Below, piece by piece: positions 38,565 to 51,275 of a stretch of DNA of 64,000 bases. The DNA lies in NCBI GenBank assembly GCA_037893225.1, contig JAZGUH010000695.1, positions 1 to 64,000 on the forward strand, given 5' to 3'. Each line of letters opens with the position of its first letter. Positions within the stretch are counted from its first letter, which is position 1. This DNA comes from Hippasteria phrygiana. Its lineage: Eukaryota > Echinodermata > Asteroidea > Valvatida > Goniasteridae. The position numbers were made by a program, and so were the translations under genes. The notes under the pieces were generated by a model, which did not search any database, had not been told where the DNA came from, and worked only from the letters and a program-made list of their open reading frames with translations.

Positions 38565-41500
38565 TCCATACCCCAGGGAATTTGACATGCATGGAGCAAT
38601 AAATAGACGGTAACATGTACACAGATGTTGGCCGGAAAGAAAATAAACATTGCGAGGTTTGAATTTTCTCCACAAGTTTTAACTCTAAGAAGCCGCCGAT
38701 AATTGCAACATGTAGCGCCAGATCTAAGCTATCCATACATGTCAAAATTACTGAATTTGGTTGATATTTCATGCAATTATGAATGAGTAAAGCAAGTCAT
38801 ACCTAGGGAATTTGACAGGCATGGAGCAATAAATAGAAGGTAATATGCACACAGATGTTGGCCGGAAAGAAAATAAACATTGCGAGGTTTGAATTTTCTC
38901 CACAAGTTTTAACTCTAAGAAGCCGCCGATAATTGCAACATGTAGCGCCAGATCTAAGCTATCCATACATGTCAAAATTACTGAATTTGGTTGATATTTC
39001 ATGCAATTATGAATGAGTAAAGCAAGTCCATACCCCAGGGAATTTGACAGGCATGGAGCAATAAATAAAAGGTAATATGCACACAGATGGTGGCCGGGAA
39101 GAAAATAAACATTGCGAGGTTTGAATTTTCTCCACAAGTGTTAACTCTAAGAAGCCGCCGATAATTGCAACATGTAGCGCCAGATCTAAGCTATCCATAC
39201 ATGTCAAAATTACTGAATTTGGTTGATATTTCATGCAATTATGAATGAGTAAAGCAAGTCATACCCTAGGGAATTTGACAGGCATGGAGCAATAAATAGA
39301 AGGTAATCTGCACACAGATGGTGGCCGGGAAGAAAATAAACATTGCGAGGTTTGAATTTTCTCCACAAGTGTTAACTCTAAGAAGCCGCCGATAATTGCA
39401 ACATGTAGCGCCAGATCTAAGCTATCCATACATGTCAAAATTACTGAATTTGGTTGATATTTCATGCAATTATGAATGAGTAAAGCAAGTCATACCCCAG
39501 GGAATTTGACAGGCATGGAGCAATAAATAAAAGGTAATCTGCACACAGATGGTGGCCGGGAAGAAAATAAACATTGCGAGGTTTGAATTTTCTCCACAAG
39601 TTTTAACTCTAAGAAGCCGCCGATAATTGCAACATGTAGCGCCAGATCTAAGCTATCCATACATGTCAAAATTACTGAATTTGGTTGATATTTCATGCAA
39701 TTATGAATGAGTAAAGCAAGTCATACCTAGGGAATTTGACAGGCATGGAGCAATAAATAGAAGGTAATATGCACACAGATGTTGGCCGGAAAGAAAATAA
39801 GTATTGCGAGGTTTGCATTTTCTCCACAAGTTTTAACTCTAAGAAGCCGCCGATAATTGCAACATGTAGCGCCAGATCTAAGCTATCCATACATGTCAAA
39901 ATTACTGAATTTGGTTGATATTTCATGCAATTATGAATGAGTAAAGCAAGTCCATACCCCAGGGAATTTGACAGGCATGGAGCAATAAATAAAAGGTAAT
40001 ATGCACACAGATGGTGGCCGGGAAGAAAATAAACATTGCGAGGTTTGAATTTTCTCCACAAGTGTTAACTCTAAGAAGCCGCCGATAATTGCAACATGTA
40101 GCGCCAGATCTAAGCTATCCATACATGTCAAAATTACTGAATTTGGTTGATATTTCATGCAATTATGAATGAGTAAAGCAAGTCATACCCTAGGGAATTT
40201 GACAGGCATGGAGCAATAAATAGAAGGTAATCTGCACACAGATGGTGGCCGGGAAGAAAATAAACATTGCGAGGTTTGAATTTTCTCCACAAGTGTTAAC
40301 TCTAAGAAGCCGCCGATAATTGCAACATGTAGCGCCAGATCTAAGCTATCCATACATGTCAAAATTACTGAATTTGGTTGATATTTCATGCAATTATGAA
40401 TGAGTAAAGCAAGTCATACCCCAGGGAATTTGACAGGCATGGAGCAATAAATAAAAGGTAATCTGCACACAGATGGTGGCCGGGAAGAAAATAAACATTG
40501 CGAGGTTTGAATTTTCTCCACAAGTTTTAACTCTAAGAAGCCGCCGATAATTGCAACATGTAGCGCCAGATCTAAGCTATCCATACATGTCAAAATTACT
40601 GAATTTGGTTGATATTTCATGCAATTATGAATGAGTAAAGCAAGTCATACCTAGGGAATTTGACAGGCATGGAGCAATAAATAGAAGGTAATATGCACAC
40701 AGATGTTGGCCGGAAAGAAAATAAGTATTGCGAGGTTTGCATTTTCTCCACAAGTTTTAACTCTAAGAAGCCGCCGATAATTGCAACATGTAGCGCCAGA
40801 TCTAAGCTATCCATACATGTCAAAATTACTGAATTTGGTTGATATTTCATGCAATTATGAATGAGTAAAGCAAGTCCATACCCCAGGGAATTTGACAGGC
40901 ATGGAGCAATAAATAAAAGGTAATATGCACACAGATGGTGGCCTGGAAGAAAATAAACATTGCGAGGTTTGAATTTTCTCCACAAGTGTTAACTCTAAGA
41001 AGCCGCCGATAATTGCAACATGTAGCGCCAGATCTAAGCTATCCATACATGTCAAAATTACTGAATTTGGTTGATATTTCATGCAATTATGAATGAGTAA
41101 AGCAAGTCATACCCTAGGGAATTTGACAGGCATGGAGCAATAAATAGAAGGTAATCTGCACACAGATGGTGGCCGGGAAGAAAATAAACATTGCGAGGTT
41201 TGAATTTTCTCCACAAGTGTTAACTCTAAGAAGCCGCCGATAATTGCAACATGTAGCGCCAGATCTAAGCTATCCATACATGTCAAAATTACTGAATTTG
41301 GTTGATATTTCATGCAATTATGAATGAGTAAAGCAAGTCATACCCCAGGGAATTTGACAGGCATGGAGCAATAAATAAAAGGTAATCTGCACACAGATGG
41401 TGGCCGGGAAGAAAATAAACATTGCGAGGTTTGAATTTTCTCCACAAGTGTTAACTCTAAGAAGCCGCCGATAATTGCAACATGTAGCGCCAGATCTAAG

Positions 41501-41568
41501 CTATCCATACATGTCAAAATTACTGAATTTGGTTGATATTTCATGCAATTATGAATGAGTAAAGCAAG
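38565..41568. repeat. 3004-bp 13-mer super-repeat, copy 1
   Basis: B followed by three 4-mers (B-F-C'-A-H-F*-C'-A-H-F*-C''-A-H), where F* carries AAGTATTGCG and C'' carries GCCTGG. The whole is repeated at 41569-44572. The last H has AGTGTTAAC here but AGTTTTAAC in copy 2, the one difference I noticed by eye. Confidence 0.9.
39027..39258. repeat. Type C' monomer (232-bp A/C mosaic)
   Basis: A 232-bp unit with the C-type start (TCCATACCCCAGGG, TAAAAGG) and C-type GGTGGCCGGG, but with A-type TAATATGC between them. Other mosaics I group here are at 25609, 30699, 60060 and 62141 (TAGAAGG with TAATCTGC), and at 33013, 34169 and 37640, which also combine the 232-bp spacing with CCCTAGGG. The shuffled markers indicate exchange within monomers. 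Confidence 0.75.
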
Positions 41569-44500
41569 TCCATACCCCAGGGAATTTGACATGCATGGAG
41601 CAATAAATAGACGGTAACATGTACACAGATGTTGGCCGGAAAGAAAATAAACATTGCGAGGTTTGAATTTTCTCCACAAGTTTTAACTCTAAGAAGCCGC
41701 CGATAATTGCAACATGTAGCGCCAGATCTAAGCTATCCATACATGTCAAAATTACTGAATTTGGTTGATATTTCATGCAATTATGAATGAGTAAAGCAAG
41801 TCATACCTAGGGAATTTGACAGGCATGGAGCAATAAATAGAAGGTAATATGCACACAGATGTTGGCCGGAAAGAAAATAAACATTGCGAGGTTTGAATTT
41901 TCTCCACAAGTTTTAACTCTAAGAAGCCGCCGATAATTGCAACATGTAGCGCCAGATCTAAGCTATCCATACATGTCAAAATTACTGAATTTGGTTGATA
42001 TTTCATGCAATTATGAATGAGTAAAGCAAGTCCATACCCCAGGGAATTTGACAGGCATGGAGCAATAAATAAAAGGTAATATGCACACAGATGGTGGCCG
42101 GGAAGAAAATAAACATTGCGAGGTTTGAATTTTCTCCACAAGTGTTAACTCTAAGAAGCCGCCGATAATTGCAACATGTAGCGCCAGATCTAAGCTATCC
42201 ATACATGTCAAAATTACTGAATTTGGTTGATATTTCATGCAATTATGAATGAGTAAAGCAAGTCATACCCTAGGGAATTTGACAGGCATGGAGCAATAAA
42301 TAGAAGGTAATCTGCACACAGATGGTGGCCGGGAAGAAAATAAACATTGCGAGGTTTGAATTTTCTCCACAAGTGTTAACTCTAAGAAGCCGCCGATAAT
42401 TGCAACATGTAGCGCCAGATCTAAGCTATCCATACATGTCAAAATTACTGAATTTGGTTGATATTTCATGCAATTATGAATGAGTAAAGCAAGTCATACC
42501 CCAGGGAATTTGACAGGCATGGAGCAATAAATAAAAGGTAATCTGCACACAGATGGTGGCCGGGAAGAAAATAAACATTGCGAGGTTTGAATTTTCTCCA
42601 CAAGTTTTAACTCTAAGAAGCCGCCGATAATTGCAACATGTAGCGCCAGATCTAAGCTATCCATACATGTCAAAATTACTGAATTTGGTTGATATTTCAT
42701 GCAATTATGAATGAGTAAAGCAAGTCATACCTAGGGAATTTGACAGGCATGGAGCAATAAATAGAAGGTAATATGCACACAGATGTTGGCCGGAAAGAAA
42801 ATAAGTATTGCGAGGTTTGCATTTTCTCCACAAGTTTTAACTCTAAGAAGCCGCCGATAATTGCAACATGTAGCGCCAGATCTAAGCTATCCATACATGT
42901 CAAAATTACTGAATTTGGTTGATATTTCATGCAATTATGAATGAGTAAAGCAAGTCCATACCCCAGGGAATTTGACAGGCATGGAGCAATAAATAAAAGG
43001 TAATATGCACACAGATGGTGGCCGGGAAGAAAATAAACATTGCGAGGTTTGAATTTTCTCCACAAGTGTTAACTCTAAGAAGCCGCCGATAATTGCAACA
43101 TGTAGCGCCAGATCTAAGCTATCCATACATGTCAAAATTACTGAATTTGGTTGATATTTCATGCAATTATGAATGAGTAAAGCAAGTCATACCCTAGGGA
43201 ATTTGACAGGCATGGAGCAATAAATAGAAGGTAATCTGCACACAGATGGTGGCCGGGAAGAAAATAAACATTGCGAGGTTTGAATTTTCTCCACAAGTGT
43301 TAACTCTAAGAAGCCGCCGATAATTGCAACATGTAGCGCCAGATCTAAGCTATCCATACATGTCAAAATTACTGAATTTGGTTGATATTTCATGCAATTA
43401 TGAATGAGTAAAGCAAGTCATACCCCAGGGAATTTGACAGGCATGGAGCAATAAATAAAAGGTAATCTGCACACAGATGGTGGCCGGGAAGAAAATAAAC
43501 ATTGCGAGGTTTGAATTTTCTCCACAAGTTTTAACTCTAAGAAGCCGCCGATAATTGCAACATGTAGCGCCAGATCTAAGCTATCCATACATGTCAAAAT
43601 TACTGAATTTGGTTGATATTTCATGCAATTATGAATGAGTAAAGCAAGTCATACCTAGGGAATTTGACAGGCATGGAGCAATAAATAGAAGGTAATATGC
43701 ACACAGATGTTGGCCGGAAAGAAAATAAGTATTGCGAGGTTTGCATTTTCTCCACAAGTTTTAACTCTAAGAAGCCGCCGATAATTGCAACATGTAGCGC
43801 CAGATCTAAGCTATCCATACATGTCAAAATTACTGAATTTGGTTGATATTTCATGCAATTATGAATGAGTAAAGCAAGTCCATACCCCAGGGAATTTGAC
43901 AGGCATGGAGCAATAAATAAAAGGTAATATGCACACAGATGGTGGCCTGGAAGAAAATAAACATTGCGAGGTTTGAATTTTCTCCACAAGTGTTAACTCT
44001 AAGAAGCCGCCGATAATTGCAACATGTAGCGCCAGATCTAAGCTATCCATACATGTCAAAATTACTGAATTTGGTTGATATTTCATGCAATTATGAATGA
44101 GTAAAGCAAGTCATACCCTAGGGAATTTGACAGGCATGGAGCAATAAATAGAAGGTAATCTGCACACAGATGGTGGCCGGGAAGAAAATAAACATTGCGA
44201 GGTTTGAATTTTCTCCACAAGTGTTAACTCTAAGAAGCCGCCGATAATTGCAACATGTAGCGCCAGATCTAAGCTATCCATACATGTCAAAATTACTGAA
44301 TTTGGTTGATATTTCATGCAATTATGAATGAGTAAAGCAAGTCATACCCCAGGGAATTTGACAGGCATGGAGCAATAAATAAAAGGTAATCTGCACACAG
44401 ATGGTGGCCGGGAAGAAAATAAACATTGCGAGGTTTGAATTTTCTCCACAAGTTTTAACTCTAAGAAGCCGCCGATAATTGCAACATGTAGCGCCAGATC

Positions 44501-44572
44501 TAAGCTATCCATACATGTCAAAATTACTGAATTTGGTTGATATTTCATGCAATTATGAATGAGTAAAGCAAG
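41569..44572. repeat. 3004-bp 13-mer super-repeat, copy 2
   Basis: Same unit order as 38565-41568. AAGTATTGCG marks lie at 42805 and 43729 (39801 and 40725 in copy 1), and the GCCTGG mark lies at 43945 (40941 in copy 1), all offset by exactly 3004 bp. After it the array goes on with two more 4-mers at 44573 and 45497. Confidence 0.9.
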
Positions 44573-46420
44573 TCATACCTAGGGAATTTGACAGGCATGG
44601 AGCAATAAATAGAAGGTAATATGCACACAGATGTTGGCCGGAAAGAAAATAAACATTGCGAGGTTTGAATTTTCTCCACAAGTTTTAACTCTAAGAAGCC
44701 GCCGATAATTGCAACATGTAGCGCCAGATCTAAGCTATCCATACATGTCCAAATTACTGAATTTGGTTGATATTTCATGCAATTATGAATGAGTAAAGCA
44801 AGTCCATACCCCAGGGAATTTGACAGGCATGGAGCAATAAATAAAAGGCAATCTGCACACAGATGGTGGCCGGGAAGAAAATAAACATTGCGAGGTTTGA
44901 ATTTTCTCCACAAGTGTTAACTCTAAGAAGCCGCCGATAATTGCAACATGTAGCGCCAGATCTAAGCTATCCATACATGTCAAAATTACTGAATTTGGTT
45001 GATATTTCATGCAATTATGAATGAGTAAAGCAAGTCATACCCTAGGGAATTTGACAGGCATGGAGCAATAAATAGAAGGTAATCTGCACACAGATGGTGG
45101 CCGGGAAGAAAATAAACATTGCGAGGTTTGAATTTTCTCCACAAGTGTTAACTCTAAGAAGCCGCCGATAATTGCAACATGTAGCGCCAGATCTAAGCTA
45201 TCCATACATGTCAAAATTACTGAATTTGGTTGATATTTCATGCAATTATGAATGAGTAAAGCAAGTCATACCCCAGGGAATTTGACAGGCATGGAGCAAT
45301 AAATAAAAGGTAATCTGCACACAGATGGTGGCCGGGAAGAAAATAAACATTGCGAGGTTTGAATTTTCTCCACAAGTTTTAACTCTAAGAAGCCGCCGAT
45401 AATTGCAACATGTAGCGCCAGATCTAAGCTATCCATACATGTCAAAATTACTGAATTTGGTTGATATTTCATGCAATTATGAATGAGTAAAGCAAGTCAT
45501 ACCTAGGGAATTTGACAGGCATGGAGCAATAAATAGAAGGTAATATGCACACAGATGTTGGCCGGAAAGAAAATAAGTATTGCGAGGTTTGCATTTTCTC
45601 CACAAGTTTTAACTCTAAGAAGCCGCCGATAATTGCAACATGTAGCGCCAGATCTAAGCTATCCATACATGTCAAAATTACTGAATTTGGTTGATATTTC
45701 ATGCAATTATGAATGAGTAAAGCAAGTCCATACCCCAGGGAATTTGACAGGCATGGAGCAATAAATAAAAGGTAATATGCACACAGATGGTGGCCTGGAA
45801 GAAAATAAACATTGCAAGGTTTGAATTTTCTCCACAAGTGTTAACTCTAAGAAGCCGCCGATAATTGCAACATGTAGCGCCAGATCTAAGCTATCCATAC
45901 ATGTCAAAATTACTGAATTTGGTTGATATTTCATGCAATTATGAATGAGTAAAGCAAGTCATACCCTAGGGAATTTGACAGGCATGGAGCAATAAATAGA
46001 AGGTAATCTGCACACAGATGGTGGCCGGGAAGAAAATAAACATTGCGAGGTTTGAATTTTCTCCACAAGTGTTAACTCTAAGAAGCCGCCGATAATTGCA
46101 ACATGTAGCGCCAGATCTAAGCTATCCATACATGTCAAAATTACTGAATTTGGTTGATATTTCATGCAATTATGAATGAGTAAAGCAAGTCATACCCCAG
46201 GGAATTTGACAGGCATGGAGCAATAAATAAAAGGTAATCTGCACACAGATGGTGGCCGGGAAGAAAATAAACATTGCGAGGTTTGAATTTTCTCCACAAG
46301 TTTTAACTCTAAGAAGCCGCCGATAATTGCAACATGTAGCGCCAGATCTAAGCTATCCATACATGTCAAAATTACTGAATTTGGTTGATATTTCATGCAA
46401 TTATGAATGAGTAAAGCAAG

Positions 46421-49400
46421 TCATACCTAGGGAATTTGACAGGCATGGAGCAATAAATAGAAGGTAATATGCACACAGATGTTGGCCGGAAAGAAAATAA
46501 ACATTGCGAGGTTTGAATTTTCTCCACAAGTTTTAACTCTAAGAAGCCGCCGATAATTGCAACATGTAGCGCCAGATCTAAGCTATCCATACATGTCCAA
46601 ATTACTGAATTTGGTTGATATTTCATGCAATTATGAATGAGTAAAGCAAGTCCATACCCCAGGGAATTTGACAGGCATGGAGCAATAAATAAAAGGTAAT
46701 CTGCACACAGATGGTGGCCGGGAAGAAAATAAACATTGCGAGGTTTGAATTTTCTCCACAAGTGTTAACTCTAAGAAGCCGCCGATAATTGCAACATGTA
46801 GCGCCAGATCTAAGCTATCCATACATGTCAAAATTACTGAATTTGGTTGATATTTCATGCAATTATGAATGAGTAAAGCAAGTCCATACCCCAGGGAATT
46901 TGACATGCATGGAGCAATAAATAGACGGTAACATGTACACAGATGTTGGCCGGAAAGAAAATAAACATTGCGAGGTTTGAATTTTCTCCACAAGTTTTAA
47001 CTCTAAGAAGCCGCCGATAATTGCAACATGTAGCGCCAGATCTAAGCTATCCATACATGTCAAAATTACTGAATTTGGTTGATATTTCATGCAATTATGA
47101 ATGAGTAAAGCAAGTCATACCCTAGGGAATTTGACAGGCATGGAGCAATAAATATAAGGTAATATGCACACAGATGTTGGCCGGAAAGAAAATAAACATT
47201 GCGAGGTTTGAATTTTCTCCACAAGTGTTAACTCTAAGAAGCCGCCGATAATTGCAACATGTAGCGCCAGATCTAAGCTATCCATACATGTCAAAATTAC
47301 TGAATTTGGTTGATATTTCATGCAATTATGAATGAGTAAAGCAAGTCATACCCCAGGGAATTTGACAGGCATGGAGCAATAAATAAAAGGTAATCTGCAC
47401 ACAGATGTTGGCCGGAAAGAAAATAAACATTGCGAGGTTTGAATTTTCTCCACAAGTTTTAACTCTAAGAAGCCGCCGATAATTGCAACATGTAGCGCCA
47501 GATCTAAGCTATCCATACATGTCAAAATTACTGAATTTGGTTGATATTTCATGCAATTATGAATGAGTAAAGCAAGTCATACCCTAGGGAATTTGACAGG
47601 CATGGAGCAATAAATATAAGGTAATATGCACACAGATGTTGGCCGGAAAGAAAATAAACATTGCGAGGTTTGAATTTTCTCCACAAGTGTTAACTCTAAG
47701 AAGCCGCCGATAATTGCAACATGTAGCGCCAGATCTAAGCTATCCATACATGTCAAAATTACTGAATTTGGTTGATATTTCATGCAATTATGAATGAGTA
47801 AAGCAAGTCATACCTAGGGAATTTGACAGGCATGGAGCAATAAATAGAAGGTAATATGCACACAGATGTTGGCCGGAAAGAAAATAAACATTGCGAGGTT
47901 TGAATTTTCTCCACAAGTTTTAACTCTAAGAAGCCGCCGATAATTGCAACATGTAGCGCCAGATCTAAGCTATCCATACATGTCAAAATTACTGAATTTG
48001 GTTGATATTTCATGCAATTATGAATGAGTAAAGCAAGTCCATACCCCAGGGAATTTGACAGGCATGGAGCAATAAATAAAAGGTAATCTGCACACAGATG
48101 GTGGCCGGGAAGAAAATAAACATTGCGAGGTTTGAATTTTCTCCACAAGTGTTAACTCTAAGAAGCCGCCGATAATTGCAACATGTAGCGCCAGATCTAA
48201 GCTATCCATACATGTCAAAATTACTGAATTTGGTTGATATTTCATGCAATTATGAATGAGTAAAGCAAGTCATACCCTAGGGAATTTGACAGGCATGGAG
48301 CAATAAATATAAGGTAATATGCACACAGATGTTGGCCGGAAAGAAAATAAACATTGCGAGGTTTGAATTTTCTCCACAAGTGTTAACTCTAAGAAGCCGC
48401 CGATAATTGCAACATGTAGCGCCAGATCTAAGCTATCCATACATGTCAAAATTACTGAATTTTGTTGATATTTCATGCAATTATGAATGAGTAAAGCAAG
48501 TCCATACCCCAGGGAATTTGACAGGCATGGAGCAATAAATAAAAGGTAATCTGCACACAGATGGTGGCCGGGAAGAAAATAAACATTGCGAGGTTTGAAT
48601 TTTCTCCACAAGTGTTAACTCTAAGAAGCCGCCGATAATTGCAACATGTAGCGCCAGATCTAAGCTATCCATACATGTCAAAATTACTGAATTTGGTTGA
48701 TATTTCATGCAATTATGAATGAGTAAAGCAAGTCCATACCCCAGGGAATTTGACAGGCATGGAGCAATAAATAAAAGGTAATCTGCACACAGATGGTGGC
48801 CGGGAAGAAAATAAACATTGCGAGGTTTGAATTTTCTCCACAAGTTTTAACTCTAAGAAGCCGCCGATAATTGCAACATGTAGCGCCAGATCTAAGCTAT
48901 CCATACATGTCAAAATTACTGAATTTGGTTGATATTTCATGCAATTATGAATGAGTAAAGCAAGTCCATACCCCAGGGAATTTGACAGGCATGGAGCAAT
49001 AAATAAAAGGTAATCTGCACACAGATGGTGGCCGGGAAGAAAATAAACATTGCGAGGTTTGAATTTTCTCCACAAGTGTTAACTCTAAGAAGCCGCCGAT
49101 AATTGCAACATGTAGCGCCAGATCTAAGCTATCCATACATGTCAAAATTACTGAATTTGGTTGATATTTCATGCAATTATGAATGAGTAAAGCAAGTCAT
49201 ACCCTAGGGAATTTGACAGGCATGGAGCAATAAATATAAGGTAATATGCACACAGATGTTGGCCGGAAAGAAAATAAACATTGCGAGGTTTGAATTTTCT
49301 CCACAAGTGTTAACTCTAAGAAGCCGCCGATAATTGCAACATGTAGCGCCAGATCTAAGCTATCCATACATGTCAAAATTACTGAATTTGGTTGATATTT

Positions 49401-51275
49401 CATGCAATTATGAATGAGTAAAGCAAGTCATACCCCAGGGAATTTGACAGGCATGGAGCAATAAATAAAAGGTAATCTGCACACAGATGTTGGCCGGGAA
49501 GAAAATAAACATTGCGAGGTTTGAATTTTCTCCACAAGTTTTAACTCTAAGAAGCCGCCGATAATTGCAACATGTAGCGCCAGATCTAAGCTATCCATAC
49601 ATGTCAAAATTACTGAATTTGGTTGATATTTCATGCAATTATGAATGAGTAAAGCAAGTCATACCCCAGGGAATTTGACAGGCATGGAGCAATAAATAAA
49701 AGGTAATCTGCACACAGATGGTGGCCGGGAAGAAAATAAACATTGCGAGGTTTGAATTTTCTCCACAAGTTTTAACTCTAAGAAGCCGCCGATAATTGCA
49801 ACATGTAGCGCCAGATCTAAGCTATCCATACATGTCAAAATTACTGAATTTGGTTGATATTTCATGCAATTATGAATGAGTAAAGCAAGTCATACCTAGG
49901 GAATTTGACAGGCATGGAGCAATAAATAGAAGGTAATATGCACACAGATGTTGGCCGGAAAGAAAATAAACATTGCGAGGTTTGAATTTTCTCCACAAGT
50001 TTTAACTCTAAGAAGCCGCCGATAATTGCAACATGTAGCGCCAGATCTAAGCTATCCATACATGTCAAAATTACTGAATTTGGTTGATATTTCATGCAAT
50101 TATGAATGAGTAAAGCAAGTCCATACCCCAGGGAATTTGACAGGCATGGAGCAATAAATAAAAGGTAATCTGCACACAGATGGTGGCCGGGAAGAAAATA
50201 AACATTGCGAGGTTTGAATTTTCTCCACAAGTGTTAACTCTAAGAAGCCGCCGATAATTGCAACATGTAGCGCCAGATCTAAGCTATCCATACATGTCAA
50301 AATTACTGAATTTGGTTGATATTTCATGCAATTATGAATGAGTAAAGCAAGTCATACCCTAGGGAATTTGACAGGCATGGAGCAATAAATATAAGGTAAT
50401 ATGCACACAGATGTTGGCCGGAAAGAAAATAAACATTGCGAGGTTTGAATTTTCTCCACAAGTGTTAACTCTAAGAAGCCGCCGATAATTGCAACATGTA
50501 GCGCCAGATCTAAGCTATCCATACATGTCAAAATTACTGAATTTGGTTGATATTTCATGCAATTATGAATGAGTAAAGCAAGTCATACCCCAGGGAATTT
50601 GACAGGCATGGAGCAATAAATAAAAGGTAATCTGCACACAGATGTTGGCCGGGAAGAAAATAAACATTGCGAGGTTTGAATTTTCTCCACAAGTTTTAAC
50701 TCTAAGAAGCCGCCGATAATTGCAACATGTAGCGCCAGATCTAAGCTATCCATACATGTCAAAATTACTGAATTTGGTTGATATTTCATGCAATTATGAA
50801 TGAGTAAAGCAAGTCATACCTAGGGAATTTGACAGGCATGGAGCAATAAATAGAAGGTAATATGCACACAGATGTTGGCCGGAAAGAAAATAAACATTGC
50901 GAGGTTTGAATTTTCTCCACAAGTTTTAACTCTAAGAAGCCGCCGATAATTGCAACATGTAGCGCCAGATCTAAGCTATCCATACATGTCAAAATTACTG
51001 AATTTTGTTGATATTTCATGCAATTATGAATGAGTAAAGCAAGTCCATACCCCAGGGAATTTGACAGGCATGGAGCAATAAATAAAAGGTAATCTGCACA
51101 CAGATGGTGGCCGGGAAGAAAATAAACATTGCGAGGTTTGAATTTTCTCCACAAGTGTTAACTCTAAGAAGCCGCCGATAATTGCAACATGTAGCGCCAG
51201 ATCTAAGCTATCCATACATGTCAAAATTACTGAATTTGGTTGATATTTCATGCAATTATGAATGAGTAAAGCAAG
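46421..51275. repeat. Mixed F-C-B-E-H region, left part
   Basis: Unit order from 46421 is F-C-B-E-H-E-F-C-E-C-C-C-E-H-H-F-C-E-H-F-C. The E units are the CATTGCG form. 46190-48500 matches 53358-55668 at an offset of 7168 bp. Three consecutive C monomers (48501, 48733, 48965) are a local homogeneous run not seen elsewhere. Confidence 0.82.

Larger units (their letters stand above)
38797..46420. repeat. 924-bp 4-mer HOR (F-C'-A-H), eight copies
   Basis: Copies start at 38797, 39721, 40645, 41801, 42725, 43649, 44573 and 45497, each with lengths 230-232-231-231. The third has one additional B monomer (41569-41800), so the block totals 8 x 924 + 232 = 7624 bp. Individual copies carry recognisable private marks: AAGTATTGCG with TTTGCAT in F, GCCTGGAAG in C', and AAGGCAATC in the C of the 44573 copy. 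It is the most regular higher-order array in the window. A further F at 46421 starts the same way but is followed by C-B. Confidence 0.95.
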
